Positions 25,779 through 36,076 of a DNA stretch of 64,000 nt are shown here, in pieces. Source of the DNA: Demequina globuliformis (GTDB taxonomy: Bacteria > Actinomycetota > Actinomycetes > Actinomycetales > Demequinaceae); the NCBI RefSeq assembly GCF_000975155.1, contig NZ_BBRG01000001.1:1595647-1659646 (forward strand), read 5' to 3'. The notes under the pieces are model-generated. The model was not told the origin of the DNA. It was given only the letters and a program-made list of their open reading frames with translations, and ran no database searches. The translations under genes and the position numbers were made by a program. The first letter of the stretch is position 1; every line of letters begins with the position of its first letter.

Positions 25779-26420
25779 GTGGCGAAGGATGCGCAGACGT
25801 ACGAGCCCGACGAGTTTGACGAACTCGCGGCACAGACCGGACCGGTGGGTGTTCACCGTGCGCCACGGCCGTGGTGGAGCAGGGTGTTGCCCCCCGTGCT
25901 TGCCTTCCTTATCGCTGGCGCCGTCGCCTACCTCATCGCATTCCTGCTGTGGAACGCCGGCGGCAACAACGACGACGATCCCGCTCCCGCCACCACGGTG
26001 ACCACGAGTCCCACGTCCTCTCCCGAGACCTCGCCGACTACCTCGCCTAGTGCGGAGCCGTCGGCCACGCCGAGCGAGAGCGCCAGCCCGTCGCCGACGC
26101 CCACACCAACGGAGACCGAGGAGCCGGAACCGGTCATCGTTTACGACGCACAGGTGCAGGTCCGCAATGGATCCGGCATCCAGGGTCTCGCGGGCGAGCA
26201 GCAAAGTGCGCTGAACGACGCTGGCTACTCAAACGTGGACGCGAATAACATCGCTTCCAACCTGATTCCCAACGGCGTCAACACCGTCACCTACGCCGAC
26301 GAGTCGCTGGCCGACACGGCCCAAGACATCGCGGACACACTCGGTATCGACGCCGTTGACGGCAGCGGCACTCCCGGCGGGGCGGAGATTGAAGTCCTCC
26401 TCGCAAGCGACCCGGGCTAG
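25779..26420 (+). CDS. LytR C-terminal-domain membrane protein
   Basis: A 213-residue protein with a 30-residue cytoplasmic N-terminus, one membrane span (about 35-58, VLPPVLAFLIAGAVAYLIAF), an extracellular Ser/Thr/Pro-rich linker (about 65-118, a likely substrate for O-mannosylation by the Pmt encoded at 58668) and a C-terminal LytR_C domain (VQVRNGSGIQGLAGEQ to the end). It lacks the catalytic LCP domain, so it probably acts as a cell-envelope accessory or polymer-binding protein. GTG start. Confidence 0.85.
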   Translation: MAKDAQTYEPDEFDELAAQTGPVGVHRAPRPWWSRVLPPVLAFLIAGAVAYLIAFLLWNAGGNNDDDPAPATTVTTSPTSSPETSPTTSPSAEPSATPSESASPSPTPTPTETEEPEPVIVYDAQVQVRNGSGIQGLAGEQQSALNDAGYSNVDANNIASNLIPNGVNTVTYADESLADTAQDIADTLGIDAVDGSGTPGGAEIEVLLASDPG

Positions 26421-26463
26421 CCGCTCGTCGCTGGCCGAGCAGCCTCTCGGCTCGGCCTCCCTC

Positions 26464-26525
26464 CGCCAGATGGCTCCATTTCGCTGTTTTGCAGCGCCAA
26501 AGCAGCCAGAATTTGCCACTCCAGC
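26464..26525. repeat. Dispersed nested palindrome, copy C
   Basis: About 62 bp beginning CGCCAGATGGCTCCATTTCG and followed by CTGTTTT, with a degenerate second arm (CAGCCAGAATTTGCCACTCC). It lies between the LytR_C gene and the groEL control region. Confidence 0.8.
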
Positions 26526-26589
26526 CGGGACTGTCGCGCACTCCCGTGTGCGCCGTCGGTGAACATGAGTGAACATCGCGCAACATCGG

Positions 26590-26616
26590 TTTGCACTCGG
26601 CAGGGGAGAGTGCCAG
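26590..26616. promoter_or_regulatory. Degenerate CIRCE operator overlapping the groEL promoter
   Basis: TTTGCACTC-N9-GAGTGCCAG, a near match to the HrcA operator. It overlaps a plausible promoter (-35 TTGCAC at 26591, -10 CAGAAT at 26614, 17-base spacing), so bound HrcA would block RNA polymerase. Confidence 0.7.
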
Positions 26617-26623
26617 AATCGGC

Positions 26624-26650
26624 TTAGCACTCCCTACCCGAGAGTGCTAA
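26624..26650. promoter_or_regulatory. CIRCE operator (perfect), HrcA binding site
   Basis: TTAGCACTC-N9-GAGTGCTAA, identical to the consensus CIRCE. It starts seven bases after the upstream degenerate copy and is about 115 bases before the groEL start, within the likely transcript leader. HrcA itself is not encoded in this window. Confidence 0.97.
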
Positions 26651-28390
<1,740 letters not shown>

Positions 28391-28423
28391 GCTCTCCCGC
28401 GCCAGCGCTCAACGCTGATACAG

Positions 28424-28455
28424 CGAAGGCCCCAGGGGAAACCCTGGGGCCTTCG
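28424..28455 (+). terminator. groEL terminator
   Basis: A perfect 14-bp stem CGAAGGCCCCAGGG with a GAAA tetraloop, 33 bases after the groEL stop. No long T run, but stem and loop are ideal. Confidence 0.85.
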
Positions 28456-28527
28456 TCGTATGTGTGCAGGCTTGGCACGCGGACTGCCGCTGGCGGCTTT
28501 CTGTCCCGGCAGGTGATTTCCAGCGGT

Positions 28528-28809
28528 CTAGCGTGGGGGAGCGGCGCGGCGCTGAGCCGACGTGACCCGCAGCCCGGATGCCCGGAGCCGGCGCACGAGT
28601 TCACGCCCGTCGACCAGTACCGCCCCACGTGCGATGAGGTCCGCGTGCATGTCCTGAGGCACGTCGTAGTGGTCGCGATCAAAGGCGCGCGCAGGAAGCC
28701 CCGCTGCGCGGGCAAACTCATGCAGTTCCTCAAGCGACTGATCCGAGACCATGTGCCCCCACACCCGGCCGTGGCGAGGCCACAGCGGCGGATCAATGAG
28801 CACTGTCAC
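28528..28809 (-). CDS. DUF4031 protein
   Basis: A 93-residue cytoplasmic protein with the family's characteristic start (M)TVLIDPPLWPRHGRVWGHMV and SLEELHEFARAAGLPARAFD, DHYDVPQDMHADLIARGA. Function unknown. GTG at 28809 is chosen because it places TVLIDPP at the N-terminus as in relatives; ATG at 28821 is an alternative. Converges on groEL across its terminator. Confidence 0.75.
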   Translation of the reverse strand: MTVLIDPPLWPRHGRVWGHMVSDQSLEELHEFARAAGLPARAFDRDHYDVPQDMHADLIARGAVLVDGRELVRRLRASGLRVTSAQRRAAPPR

Positions 28810-28919
28810 CTGGCCGAGCATACTTGAGGCGCGACGGCCCACCCCGCAAAGGATTCACCGTGGGACGCCACCGTCCCCATAGTGCGATCCCGCACGGCCG
28901 CCGCGCCTCACGGCTCGCG

Positions 28920-29213
28920 TTAGCGCGCGCTGAACAGCTGCGCCGCAGCGTCCTCAGCGCCCGCGTAGTGCTCGGCAGCTTGGTTGAGCGCGCCGGAGAG
29001 CGAGTTGAGGGCCATCTCGACCTGCGCCTGCGCGGCTCGCCACTGGTCCAGCACCCCTGCGAACGCAGTCGCGGCGCCACCCTGCCACGTGCCTTCGAGC
29101 GAGGTGAGGTGGGCCATCATCGCTGTGACTTCTGTGCGGATGGCCTCGCCCGACGTGTGGGCCTGAGCGGCGGCGGTCGCGACCTCGGCCGCATCAACGT
29201 TGTACTGCGTCAT
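28920..29213 (-). CDS. WXG100-family (ESAT-6-like) protein
   Basis: A 97-residue helical-hairpin protein with the W-x-G turn in LEGTWQGGAATAF at mid-length, the signature of small proteins exported by type VII (ESX) systems. AGGAG lies just before the ATG. No ESX ATPase, membrane component or partner WXG gene lies within this window, so it is either an orphan substrate or an intracellular/dimeric relative. The C-terminal YxxxD/E secretion signal could be represented by YAGAED. Confidence 0.88.
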   Translation of the reverse strand: MTQYNVDAAEVATAAAQAHTSGEAIRTEVTAMMAHLTSLEGTWQGGAATAFAGVLDQWRAAQAQVEMALNSLSGALNQAAEHYAGAEDAAAQLFSAR

Positions 29214-29341
29214 GGTGTCTCCTAGCTGTGTCGTGAAGTGGACACCTCGACGCTAGAGATTGCCGCCGTGCGGCGGCACCGGAGCGGTGACATCTGTGGA
29301 TGCGGCCTGGGTGAGCGGCGCGCTGGGGACCGCGCTTAACG

Positions 29342-29364
29342 AAGGGCCCGCAGCATCGGCCCTT
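29342..29364. terminator. Small hairpin containing the GCATCGGCCC decamer
   Basis: Arms AAGGGCC (29342-29348) and GGCCCTT (29358-29364) with a nine-base loop, directly after the stop of the minus-strand HD gene. The right part is one copy (29353-29362) of the recurrent decamer. On the plus strand it is followed by TT only, so terminator function is weak. The rest of 29214-29341 contains only a 7-bp hairpin (TGCCGCC/GGCGGCA at 29261-29278). Confidence 0.45.
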
Positions 29365-29367
29365 TTG

Positions 29368-30057
29368 CTAGGCCGCCGTGGCGGCCGCAATGTCCCGCTT
29401 GAGGCGAGAGAGCTCGGCAGTGACGTTCTCGCGCGCCTGCCGCTCCCAATCGCGGGCGAGCGGAGAAATGTAAATGCGATCGCGCGACAGCAGCTTCTGC
29501 AGAATGCGCTGGCGCGTCTCCAGGTACTCAAGCGGATCGACGTGGGCGTATTCCTCGCGCACCTGCGCGACGTACGTGCGATAGCGCTGGGGTTCCGTGG
29601 CGAGGACAGCCAGGTCGGCATCCGACAGCACACCGGCGTCAGAGTCGCGCCCTGCGGGCTTGTGGCGTTCCAGGCCGTGCACCAGGTTGACCACGATCGC
29701 CACGGTGTCCTCGTTGACCCCCAGCGCCGTCAACTGCTCGCGGGCATACTCGGCGCTCGCGGCCTCGTTCTCACCCGGGTGGTGCAGGTTCGCGGCCTTG
29801 TCCACGGCGTCAAAGATGGCGCCGTGATACCACGCGGCTAGACGCACCAGATGGGGGCGGGCAGCCTCCTGCTGGAGTTCGTCGACGCGCTGCAACAGAT
29901 CGATCAGGTGGCCGATGCTGTGGTACCGCCGTTCGGGTGCCGTCCAGCGCTCAATGAGGCGGTCGGCAGCACGGTCGATAAGGACCGGCTCGACACTTGC
30001 GCCTGCGGAGACTGCGCTGCGGTGGAAAGCAGGCACCAGCCACTCGGGAACCGGCAC
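29368..30057 (-). CDS. HD-superfamily metal-dependent phosphohydrolase (COG4339 type)
   Basis: A 229-residue protein with the conserved RRYHSIGHLIDLL and HD-like metal site AWYHGAIFDAVDKAANLH followed by ENEAASAEYAREQLTALG, then VHGLERHKP and a final helical region (LEYLETRQRILQKLLSRDRIY). This matches a predicted hydrolase family of unknown substrate. GTG at 30057 is chosen (GAGG eight bases upstream); the frame stays open upstream but there runs into the divergent cold-shock gene. Confidence 0.82.
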   Translation of the reverse strand: MPVPEWLVPAFHRSAVSAGASVEPVLIDRAADRLIERWTAPERRYHSIGHLIDLLQRVDELQQEAARPHLVRLAAWYHGAIFDAVDKAANLHHPGENEAASAEYAREQLTALGVNEDTVAIVVNLVHGLERHKPAGRDSDAGVLSDADLAVLATEPQRYRTYVAQVREEYAHVDPLEYLETRQRILQKLLSRDRIYISPLARDWERQARENVTAELSRLKRDIAAATAA

Positions 30058-30223
30058 GTCGCACCTCACTTCGGGGCCATCGGGGACTCGTGCTGACTCC
30101 AGTGTGGCCCCGCGCGCGCACCCGTGGCAAACCGCGGGCCGTCCGCTGAAGGCTACGTCGGGGGTGACGGCTAGACTGGAGGGGCGTCGAACACGCGGCG
30201 CCCCAAGATTCAGCGAGGTAGAT

Positions 30224-30607
30224 GTGCCCACCGGTCGTGTGAAGTTCTTTGACACTGACAAGGGTTTCGGTTTCATCGCAGGCGACGATGGTGCCGAGGT
30301 CTTTCTGCACGCGTCGGCGCTGCCTGACGGGGTGACCGCGCCCCGCCAGGGCACCCGCGTCGAGTACTCCGTTGCCGATGGCCGTCGCGGCCCATCCGCT
30401 CTCTCGGTTCAGCTTCTCGAGCCCGTCAAGACGGTATCCCAGGGGCTGCGCAAGAAGCCCGACGAGATGACTGTCATCGTCGAGGACCTCATCAAGATGC
30501 TCGACGGAGTATCGAACTCGCTCCGCAAGGGGCACTACCCGGACGCCGCGCGCGGCAAGAAGGTCGCTTCTGTGCTGCGCGCCGTCGCCGATCAGCTGGA
30601 GGCGTGA
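30224..30607 (+). CDS. Cold-shock-domain protein with C-terminal extension
   Basis: A 127-residue protein. Residues 1-66 form a cold-shock domain binding single-stranded nucleic acid: RNP1 KGFGFIAGDDG and RNP2 VFLHASAL are recognisable, though RNP2 lacks the usual VFVHFS. The C-terminal 60 residues are a helical extension (VSQGLRKKPDEMTVIVEDLI, GKKVASVLRAVADQLE) found in the longer actinobacterial CspB-like proteins. GTG start after GAGGT. Followed 10 bases later by the DUF3027 gene, a conserved pairing. Confidence 0.9.
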   Translation: MPTGRVKFFDTDKGFGFIAGDDGAEVFLHASALPDGVTAPRQGTRVEYSVADGRRGPSALSVQLLEPVKTVSQGLRKKPDEMTVIVEDLIKMLDGVSNSLRKGHYPDAARGKKVASVLRAVADQLEA

Positions 30608-30617
30608 GCCCATTCCC

Positions 30618-31658
30618 ATGGACGCAGTGCTGGACAAGGCCGTAGACCTCGCGCGCGAAGTCGCCATTGAGGTAGCCGACGGTGAAGAGTGGGTGGGCGA
30701 GCACCTGAGCGCCAACCGCGTTGAGGACCGACTCGTGACGCACCTGTTCGCGTGCACCATGCCCGGCTATCGCGGCTGGGTGTGGGCCGTGACCGTGTCG
30801 CGCGCGCCCCGCGGGCGCGAGGCCGCGGTGTGCGAGGCGCACCTGGTTCCTGCCGACGACGCGCTCCTGGCGCCTGCGTGGATTCCGTGGGCCGACCGCA
30901 TCCGCCCCGGTGACCTCGAGCCCTCGATGGTGCTTCCCAAGATTGAGGAAGACCCTCGCTTGGAGCCCGGCTACGAGTCTCACGACGCCGACGAGGACAT
31001 CGCCGAACTCTGGGAACTGGGACTCGGACGCGAGCGCGTCATGGCACCCCGGGGACGTGACGCGGCGGCCGAGCGTTGGTATCGCGGCTCGCACGGGCCC
31101 ACGGCGTCAAGCGCAGTCGCGTCTGCCTCGCCGTGCTCGACGTGCGCGTTCTTTGTGCCGCTCACCGGGTCATTTCGCACGACCTTTGGCGCGTGCGCGA
31201 ACGAATGGTCGCCCTCGGACGGCAAGGTCGTCTCCGTGGATCACGGTTGCGGTGCGCATTCGCAGACCGACGTGGAACGCCAGAGCACGCGTTGGCCTGA
31301 CGCCGAGCCGATCTTTGAAAACGACGGGGTGACTCCCGTTGACATGTCGAAGCCCGATCCGGAGCCGCAGCCCGAGCCGGTCGCCGAGCCGGTGGCCGAG
31401 CCTGCCGCTGAGCTCGCGGCGGACGCTCAGGCAGACGCGACATCCGAGAACGCAGCTGCGGGAGCCGCGGCGGCAACCGGGGTCGAGGCCCAGCAAGGTG
31501 AGTCCTCTGCGGCATCGGCCCCCAGCGCGGAAGGTCAGTCGGCGTCCCCAGCGAGTGCCGGCGAAGCGGTGACGGAACCTTCACAGGAGGCCGATGCCCC
31601 GGCTGAGTCGCGTACTGAGGAGCCCAAAGTAGTGGCCCCGGAGGGCACCACTGACTGA
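30618..31658 (+). CDS. DUF3027 protein with long acidic/Ala tail
   Basis: A 346-residue protein. The N-terminal two-thirds is DUF3027: GEEWVGEHLSANRVEDRLVT, MPGYRGWVWAVTV, CEAHLVPADDALLAPAWIPW, and a cysteine pair with histidine (SPCSTCAFFVP, FGACANEW, DHGCGAHSQ) that could bind a metal. From residue about 245 the tail is Pro/Glu then Ala/Ser rich, probably disordered; it contains two ten-base blocks of the recurrent decamer family (31512, 31589). Function unknown; linked with the cold-shock gene throughout Actinobacteria. Confidence 0.85.
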   Translation: MDAVLDKAVDLAREVAIEVADGEEWVGEHLSANRVEDRLVTHLFACTMPGYRGWVWAVTVSRAPRGREAAVCEAHLVPADDALLAPAWIPWADRIRPGDLEPSMVLPKIEEDPRLEPGYESHDADEDIAELWELGLGRERVMAPRGRDAAAERWYRGSHGPTASSAVASASPCSTCAFFVPLTGSFRTTFGACANEWSPSDGKVVSVDHGCGAHSQTDVERQSTRWPDAEPIFENDGVTPVDMSKPDPEPQPEPVAEPVAEPAAELAADAQADATSENAAAGAAAATGVEAQQGESSAASAPSAEGQSASPASAGEAVTEPSQEADAPAESRTEEPKVVAPEGTTD

Positions 31659-31680
31659 CGGGCCACCGCCCGTACCGGCG

Positions 31681-32841
31681 GTGGGGAGGGACATCCTTCG
31701 CGCCGCCGCTCGCACGACGTACGCACCGACCTTCCTCGCCGAGATAGGGCTGGGAGCCATGCTCCCGCTCTTCGCGCTCTCGGTGGTGGGTTTTGATCAC
31801 TCCGCTGCAGTAGCTGCAGGCGTCGTGGCGCTGTACTCCGCGGGGCGCATCGCCGGCTCCTATGTGGGTGGACGGCTGAGCGCTACGCTCGGGTACGCCC
31901 GCGCAGCCATGGTGGGGCTGGCGCTCTTGGCCGCCGGCGCACTGGTGTGCGGCGTCTCGGAAGGGCTCGCTAGCCTGACGGCGGGCGTGATGCTCGTGGG
32001 CCTGGGTCACGCGACTTATCACGTGGCGCGCCAAGGCCAAGTGACGGGAATGGTGCCACCCACCCACCACGGCCGGGCGCTCACCACCCTCGCCGGGACG
32101 TGGCGCATCTCGAACTTCATTGGTCCGCTCCTGGGATCGGCATTCATCGCCGTCTGGGGATTGCCGTCCGCCTACCTGTTCGCGGCCTCAACTGTCCTTG
32201 TCGCGATGGTCGCGGTGGCGACCTCGCCGGCATGGAAAGACCGCTCGCGCCCGCACGCCCACCCTCATGCGCCCGCCCTGACGGTGGCTCGCGCGAACGT
32301 TCGCATCTTGAGCACGCTGGGAGTGGCCGTGCTGATGACTGGCGCGGTGCGGTCCGTGCGGATCCTCGTGATCCCGTTGTGGGCGGAGCACATTGGCGCC
32401 TCAGATGAGGTGGTGTCCCTGATCTTCGCGCTGTCGGCGGGCGTCGACATGCTTCTGTTTTTCCCGGCGGGCCTTGTCGCCGACCGGTGGGGCCGGGCAT
32501 GGACGGCGGTGCCTTCCACGCTCTTGCTCGCGGTCGGCTTCATCGCACTGCCCTTCACCGATTCGCCCGCCGCGGTGGCGCTTGCTGCGATGGTCATTGG
32601 TCTGGGAAATGGGTGGGGATCAGGGGTGCTCATGACGCTGGGCAACGATGTCGCGCCCGCCGTTGGCAGGGACATGTTCATCGGGATCTGGATGAGCTTC
32701 CAAGACGTGGGCGGACTGGTCGGTCCAGCGGTGGTCTCAGGACTCGCCGTGGTCTCGATGCCGGGGAGCCTGTGGGCAATCGGAGCCGTGGGACTCGCGA
32801 CTTCCGGGGCGCTGGCGGCATGGATTCCGCGCCGTCGCTAG
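31681..32841 (+). CDS. Major facilitator superfamily transporter
   Basis: A 386-residue membrane protein with about 12 hydrophobic segments in two halves separated by a His-rich cytoplasmic loop (DRSRPHAHPHAPAL, about residues 182-195). MFS loop signatures: GRIAGSYVGGRLSATLGYAR (after TM2) and the second-half FPAGLVADRWGRAW. Most like drug/metabolite exporters; the substrate is unknown. GTG start, 22 bases after DUF3027; converges on the CAP gene with 18 bases between. Confidence 0.82.
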   Translation: MGRDILRAAARTTYAPTFLAEIGLGAMLPLFALSVVGFDHSAAVAAGVVALYSAGRIAGSYVGGRLSATLGYARAAMVGLALLAAGALVCGVSEGLASLTAGVMLVGLGHATYHVARQGQVTGMVPPTHHGRALTTLAGTWRISNFIGPLLGSAFIAVWGLPSAYLFAASTVLVAMVAVATSPAWKDRSRPHAHPHAPALTVARANVRILSTLGVAVLMTGAVRSVRILVIPLWAEHIGASDEVVSLIFALSAGVDMLLFFPAGLVADRWGRAWTAVPSTLLLAVGFIALPFTDSPAAVALAAMVIGLGNGWGSGVLMTLGNDVAPAVGRDMFIGIWMSFQDVGGLVGPAVVSGLAVVSMPGSLWAIGAVGLATSGALAAWIPRRR

Positions 32842-32859
32842 TGCGCCGTCTTCACCGCG

Positions 32860-33735
32860 TCATTGAAAGTTTGCTGTCGAGTACCAGGTTGTACCGTCGT
32901 CGGTGACAGCCATTCCCGCACCCATCACCGCATACTGAGGATTCAGCATGTTCATGCAGTGGCCGAACGAGAAGACCCAGCCGGAGTGCGCGCTGGCCGC
33001 TGCTGCTCCCTGTGACTGGCCCGCTGATGAGTAACTGACCGCGACGTTCTCCCCACCTGCTGGACGCGATGGGTTGTGTGCGAGAGCATCCATGGTGGCT
33101 GCTGTCGCCGAATCCTGTGCCGCCATCGACGACGACCAGGCCATGGCGGCCGAGGCCAACGTCGTTGACCAACTCAGCGGGGCCGCTCCGATGCGCGCGC
33201 GTTCCACGTTGGCCGCGGACAGCATGCTCTGGGCGCTCGAGGCTCCCGCCGCACCGTCAGGTGATGCGCAGTACTCGTCTCGCGACCGAGCCGACGGGGC
33301 TGGCTTCGCTGCCTCTGGTAGGACCTCAGCATCTGGAGCGGAGCCGGGGCCAGCGGAGGCGTCACCCTCTGCCGCCTCTGGCGGCACGCCACCAGCGGAC
33401 CCGTCGCCGGCGGCGCCCGTCGGAGCGGTAGGCGCAGGCGACGGGCTCGGATTGGGCGGCAGCGACACGGAGATGCGCGGCATCATCCCGGACAGGTCCC
33501 AGGACGCATCCCCGCCGCTCACGGCAGCCGTCGTGACCTGTGCGTCGTCAACGCTTGCGCGCGATGGGGCCTCAGATACCGTCGGAGCACCGGCGGCGAC
33601 GGGGTCCGGTGCCCACAGGCCGGCCGCCGCCCCAGTGGTGGACGCAACCGCGACCGGGATCGCGACGAGCGCCGCGACGGCCAGGCGCGAATGGCGCTGG
33701 CGTCGCGGCGAAGGCGCGTCCGGGGGAGGGGTCAC
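32860..33735 (-). CDS. Secreted CAP (SCP/PR-1-like) domain protein
   Basis: A 291-residue protein: Arg-rich N-terminus with one hydrophobic segment (LAVAALVAIPVAVASTTGAA), a long Pro/Ala/Gly-rich linker (about 45-160), then a CAP domain: SMLSAANVERARIGAAPLSW, HNPSRPAGGENVAVS, HSGWVFSFGHCMNMLNPQY and MGAGMAVTDDG. Bacterial CAP proteins are extracellular and of varied or unknown function. The GTG start overlaps the serC stop (GTGA), suggesting coupled translation with serC. Confidence 0.85.
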   Translation of the reverse strand: MTPPPDAPSPRRQRHSRLAVAALVAIPVAVASTTGAAAGLWAPDPVAAGAPTVSEAPSRASVDDAQVTTAAVSGGDASWDLSGMMPRISVSLPPNPSPSPAPTAPTGAAGDGSAGGVPPEAAEGDASAGPGSAPDAEVLPEAAKPAPSARSRDEYCASPDGAAGASSAQSMLSAANVERARIGAAPLSWSTTLASAAMAWSSSMAAQDSATAATMDALAHNPSRPAGGENVAVSYSSAGQSQGAAAASAHSGWVFSFGHCMNMLNPQYAVMGAGMAVTDDGTTWYSTANFQ

Positions 33736-34856
33736 GGTGCCAGTTTCTCCAGGAGCCAGTCGATCGACGCGGTCAGGGCTGAGACGTCATCGGGATCCAC
33801 CGCAGGGAACATCCCGACGCGGAGCTGATTGCGGCCCAGTTTCCTGTACGGGTCAATGTCGACCACGCCGTGAGCGCGTAGAGCGGCCGCGATGGCGCCA
33901 GCATCGATCGCCTCGTCGACGTCGATCGTTGCCACCACCTGTGAGCGGTACCGAGCGTCGGTGACGAACGGGGTGAGCAGGGACGAGTCGTCAGCCCACG
34001 CATAGATGCGGCGCGCGGATTCGGCGGTGCGACCCGTGGCGAAGTCCATGCCGCCCCCGGCGAGCATCCACTCCAGCTGGTTGCGCATCATGACCAGTGG
34101 CGTGAGCGCGGGAGTGTTGTACGTCTGGTCCTTGCGTGAGTTCTCGACTGCGGTCGCCAGTTCCAGCGTGGCGGGGATGTAGCGATCGGTCGCCGCGATG
34201 CGGCCAATGCGCTCGATGGCTGCCGGCGACATGAGCGCGAACCAGATGCCGCCGTCGGAGCCGAAGCTCTTCTGCGGTGCAAAGTAATAGACGTCCGTGT
34301 GCTGGACATCCAGGTCGAGCCCTCCGGCCGCTGACGTGCCATCGATGACGGTGAGGGCCCCGCCGGTGTCGCTGGGCCGCACGACCGGGGCCATTGCACC
34401 GGTCGAGGTCTCGTTGTGTGGCCAGGCGTAGACGTCGATGCCGTCGGTCGCCTGCGGCACTGCCACCGAACCTGCGGGCGCCTCGCGCACGTCGGGGGAT
34501 TCGAGGTACGGTGCGGCGGCCGTAACCTGCGCGAACTTGCTGCCGAACTCACCGAACACGCCGTGCTGGGCACGGCGCTCCACGAGCGAGAAGGCCGCGG
34601 CATCCCAAAACGAAGTGGAGCCGCCATTGCCAAGAAGGACCTCGTAGCCGTCCGGCAACGCGTAGAGCTCCGCGAGCATGCGTCGAACATCGCCGACCAG
34701 GTTGCGCACAGGTGCCTGCCTGTGGCTGGTGCCAAGGATGGCGGGCTGGGCATCCACGATCGCCTGAATCTGGGCGTCGCGCACCCGCGATGGCCCGGAC
34801 CCAAAGCGCCCGTCGCGGGGCAGAAGTTGCGCGGGAATCGTCAGTTCGGTCGACAT
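33732..34856 (-). CDS. serC: Phosphoserine aminotransferase
   Basis: A 374-residue PLP enzyme making 3-phosphoserine in serine synthesis, of the branch found in mycobacteria. Seen: IPAQLLPRDGRFGSGPSRVR at the N-terminus, GNGGSTSFWDAAAF, WPHNETSTGAM, TSAAGGLDLDVQHTDVYYFA and the PLP lysine in APQKSFGSDGG. MSTELTIP at 34856 is the start; eight further residues upstream are not conserved. Divergent from manA with 41 bases between starts. Confidence 0.95.
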   Translation of the reverse strand: MSTELTIPAQLLPRDGRFGSGPSRVRDAQIQAIVDAQPAILGTSHRQAPVRNLVGDVRRMLAELYALPDGYEVLLGNGGSTSFWDAAAFSLVERRAQHGVFGEFGSKFAQVTAAAPYLESPDVREAPAGSVAVPQATDGIDVYAWPHNETSTGAMAPVVRPSDTGGALTVIDGTSAAGGLDLDVQHTDVYYFAPQKSFGSDGGIWFALMSPAAIERIGRIAATDRYIPATLELATAVENSRKDQTYNTPALTPLVMMRNQLEWMLAGGGMDFATGRTAESARRIYAWADDSSLLTPFVTDARYRSQVVATIDVDEAIDAGAIAAALRAHGVVDIDPYRKLGRNQLRVGMFPAVDPDDVSALTASIDWLLEKLAP

Positions 34857-34897
34857 GGCACCAGCGTAGTGCGAGCACACCTGGCAGACTTGCGCCT

Positions 34898-36067
34898 GTG
34901 CATCTGATCAGCCCCGTTCTCCGCGACTATGCGTGGGGCACCCACGACGACATCCCGTTGCTCCTGGGAGTCACCCCTCCCGGCGGGCCCGTTGCGGAGG
35001 CCTGGTGGGGTGCGCACACCTCCGCGCCATCGCCGAGCACCCTCGCCGGTGGCGAGCCGCTAGACGAACGCATCGCGCAGGATCCTGAGTCGACACTTGG
35101 CCATGAAGCCGCCAAGCGCTGGGGCGCGCGTCTTCCGTACCTCTTGAAGGTCTTGGCGATCGACAAGCCGCTGTCGATTCAGGTGCACCCCACCTTGGCC
35201 CAGGCTCGGCACGGGTTTGCCCTTGAGCAGCGGGGTACTGGCGGGTTGCCGCATGCCTTCGTCGACCCGTACCACAAACCGGAAATGGTGGTGGCGGTCA
35301 CCGAAATGCGCGTGCTCGCGGGTGTGCGTGAGGTGGTGGACACCGCTGCGGACTTGCGCTCGCTGGGGACCGGCAGGGCGCAGGGGCTCGCGGAGGCGCT
35401 TGAACAGGCCGGGGACGTGCGCGACTTCATTCGGGGTGCGCTGTCGGGCGGGGTCGACGATGAGACGCTCGCTGCGCTCGCTGACCTTGGCTCTAGGGCC
35501 GATGCGGAAAGTTCCATGGCGGCGGCGGCGCGCGCTCTCGCACATTTCCCTGGGGATGCGGGAGCGATTGTGGCGCTCGCCATGCATGCCGTTCGATTGC
35601 GCCCAGGTGACGCTCTGTTCGTGGGCGCGGGCGTGCTTCACTCGTATCAGTCGGGCATGGGCCTTGAGATCATGGCCAACTCCGACAACGTGGTCCGCGC
35701 CGGTCTGACCCCCAAAAACGTCAATGTGCCCTTGCTGCTCAAGCTGCTCGACCCCAAGCCCAGTGAGCCACAGGCGCCGGTTGTGAAGACCGCCGGAGCC
35801 GCCCGCCACCTCGTGACGACCTCGGAGGAGTTCGCGCTCACTCTCGTCAACGACGGCTCGGTGTCGCTGCCCACTGCTCCACGCATCGTCCTGTGCTTCC
35901 GCGGTACGGCCACGCTGACGGCAGCCGGCCGCACCCTTGAGCTGCGCCGGGGCCAAGCCGCTTTTGTGCCCTTCGAAGACGGCGAACTCACGGTCGCCGC
36001 GGACGGCGGCGCGGTGATTGCCCGCACCCCTTCCGACGGTGAACGGGTGCTGACCCATCCGCACTAG
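34898..36067 (+). CDS. manA: Mannose-6-phosphate isomerase, class I
   Basis: A 389-residue zinc enzyme interconverting mannose 6-phosphate and fructose 6-phosphate, feeding GDP-mannose and polyprenyl-phosphomannose synthesis. Zinc-ligand segments LSIQVHPTLAQAR, DPYHKPEMVVAVTEM and GAGVLHSYQSGMGLEIMANSDN are intact, with the C-terminal beta domain. GTG start at 34898; upstream frame overlaps divergent serC. It can supply mannose donors for the protein O-mannosyltransferase at 58668. Confidence 0.95.
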   Translation: MHLISPVLRDYAWGTHDDIPLLLGVTPPGGPVAEAWWGAHTSAPSPSTLAGGEPLDERIAQDPESTLGHEAAKRWGARLPYLLKVLAIDKPLSIQVHPTLAQARHGFALEQRGTGGLPHAFVDPYHKPEMVVAVTEMRVLAGVREVVDTAADLRSLGTGRAQGLAEALEQAGDVRDFIRGALSGGVDDETLAALADLGSRADAESSMAAAARALAHFPGDAGAIVALAMHAVRLRPGDALFVGAGVLHSYQSGMGLEIMANSDNVVRAGLTPKNVNVPLLLKLLDPKPSEPQAPVVKTAGAARHLVTTSEEFALTLVNDGSVSLPTAPRIVLCFRGTATLTAAGRTLELRRGQAAFVPFEDGELTVAADGGAVIARTPSDGERVLTHPH

Positions 36068-36076
36068 GGTGGCGAT

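Noticed and set aside
28920..29213. An ESX/type VII secretion locus
   Set aside because: Only the single WXG100 gene is present; flanking genes are unrelated to secretion.
29368..30354. A 328-residue version of the HD hydrolase
   Set aside because: The upstream third would overlap the divergent cold-shock gene and has shadow-like composition; a GTG with a ribosome site at 30057 fits the family length.
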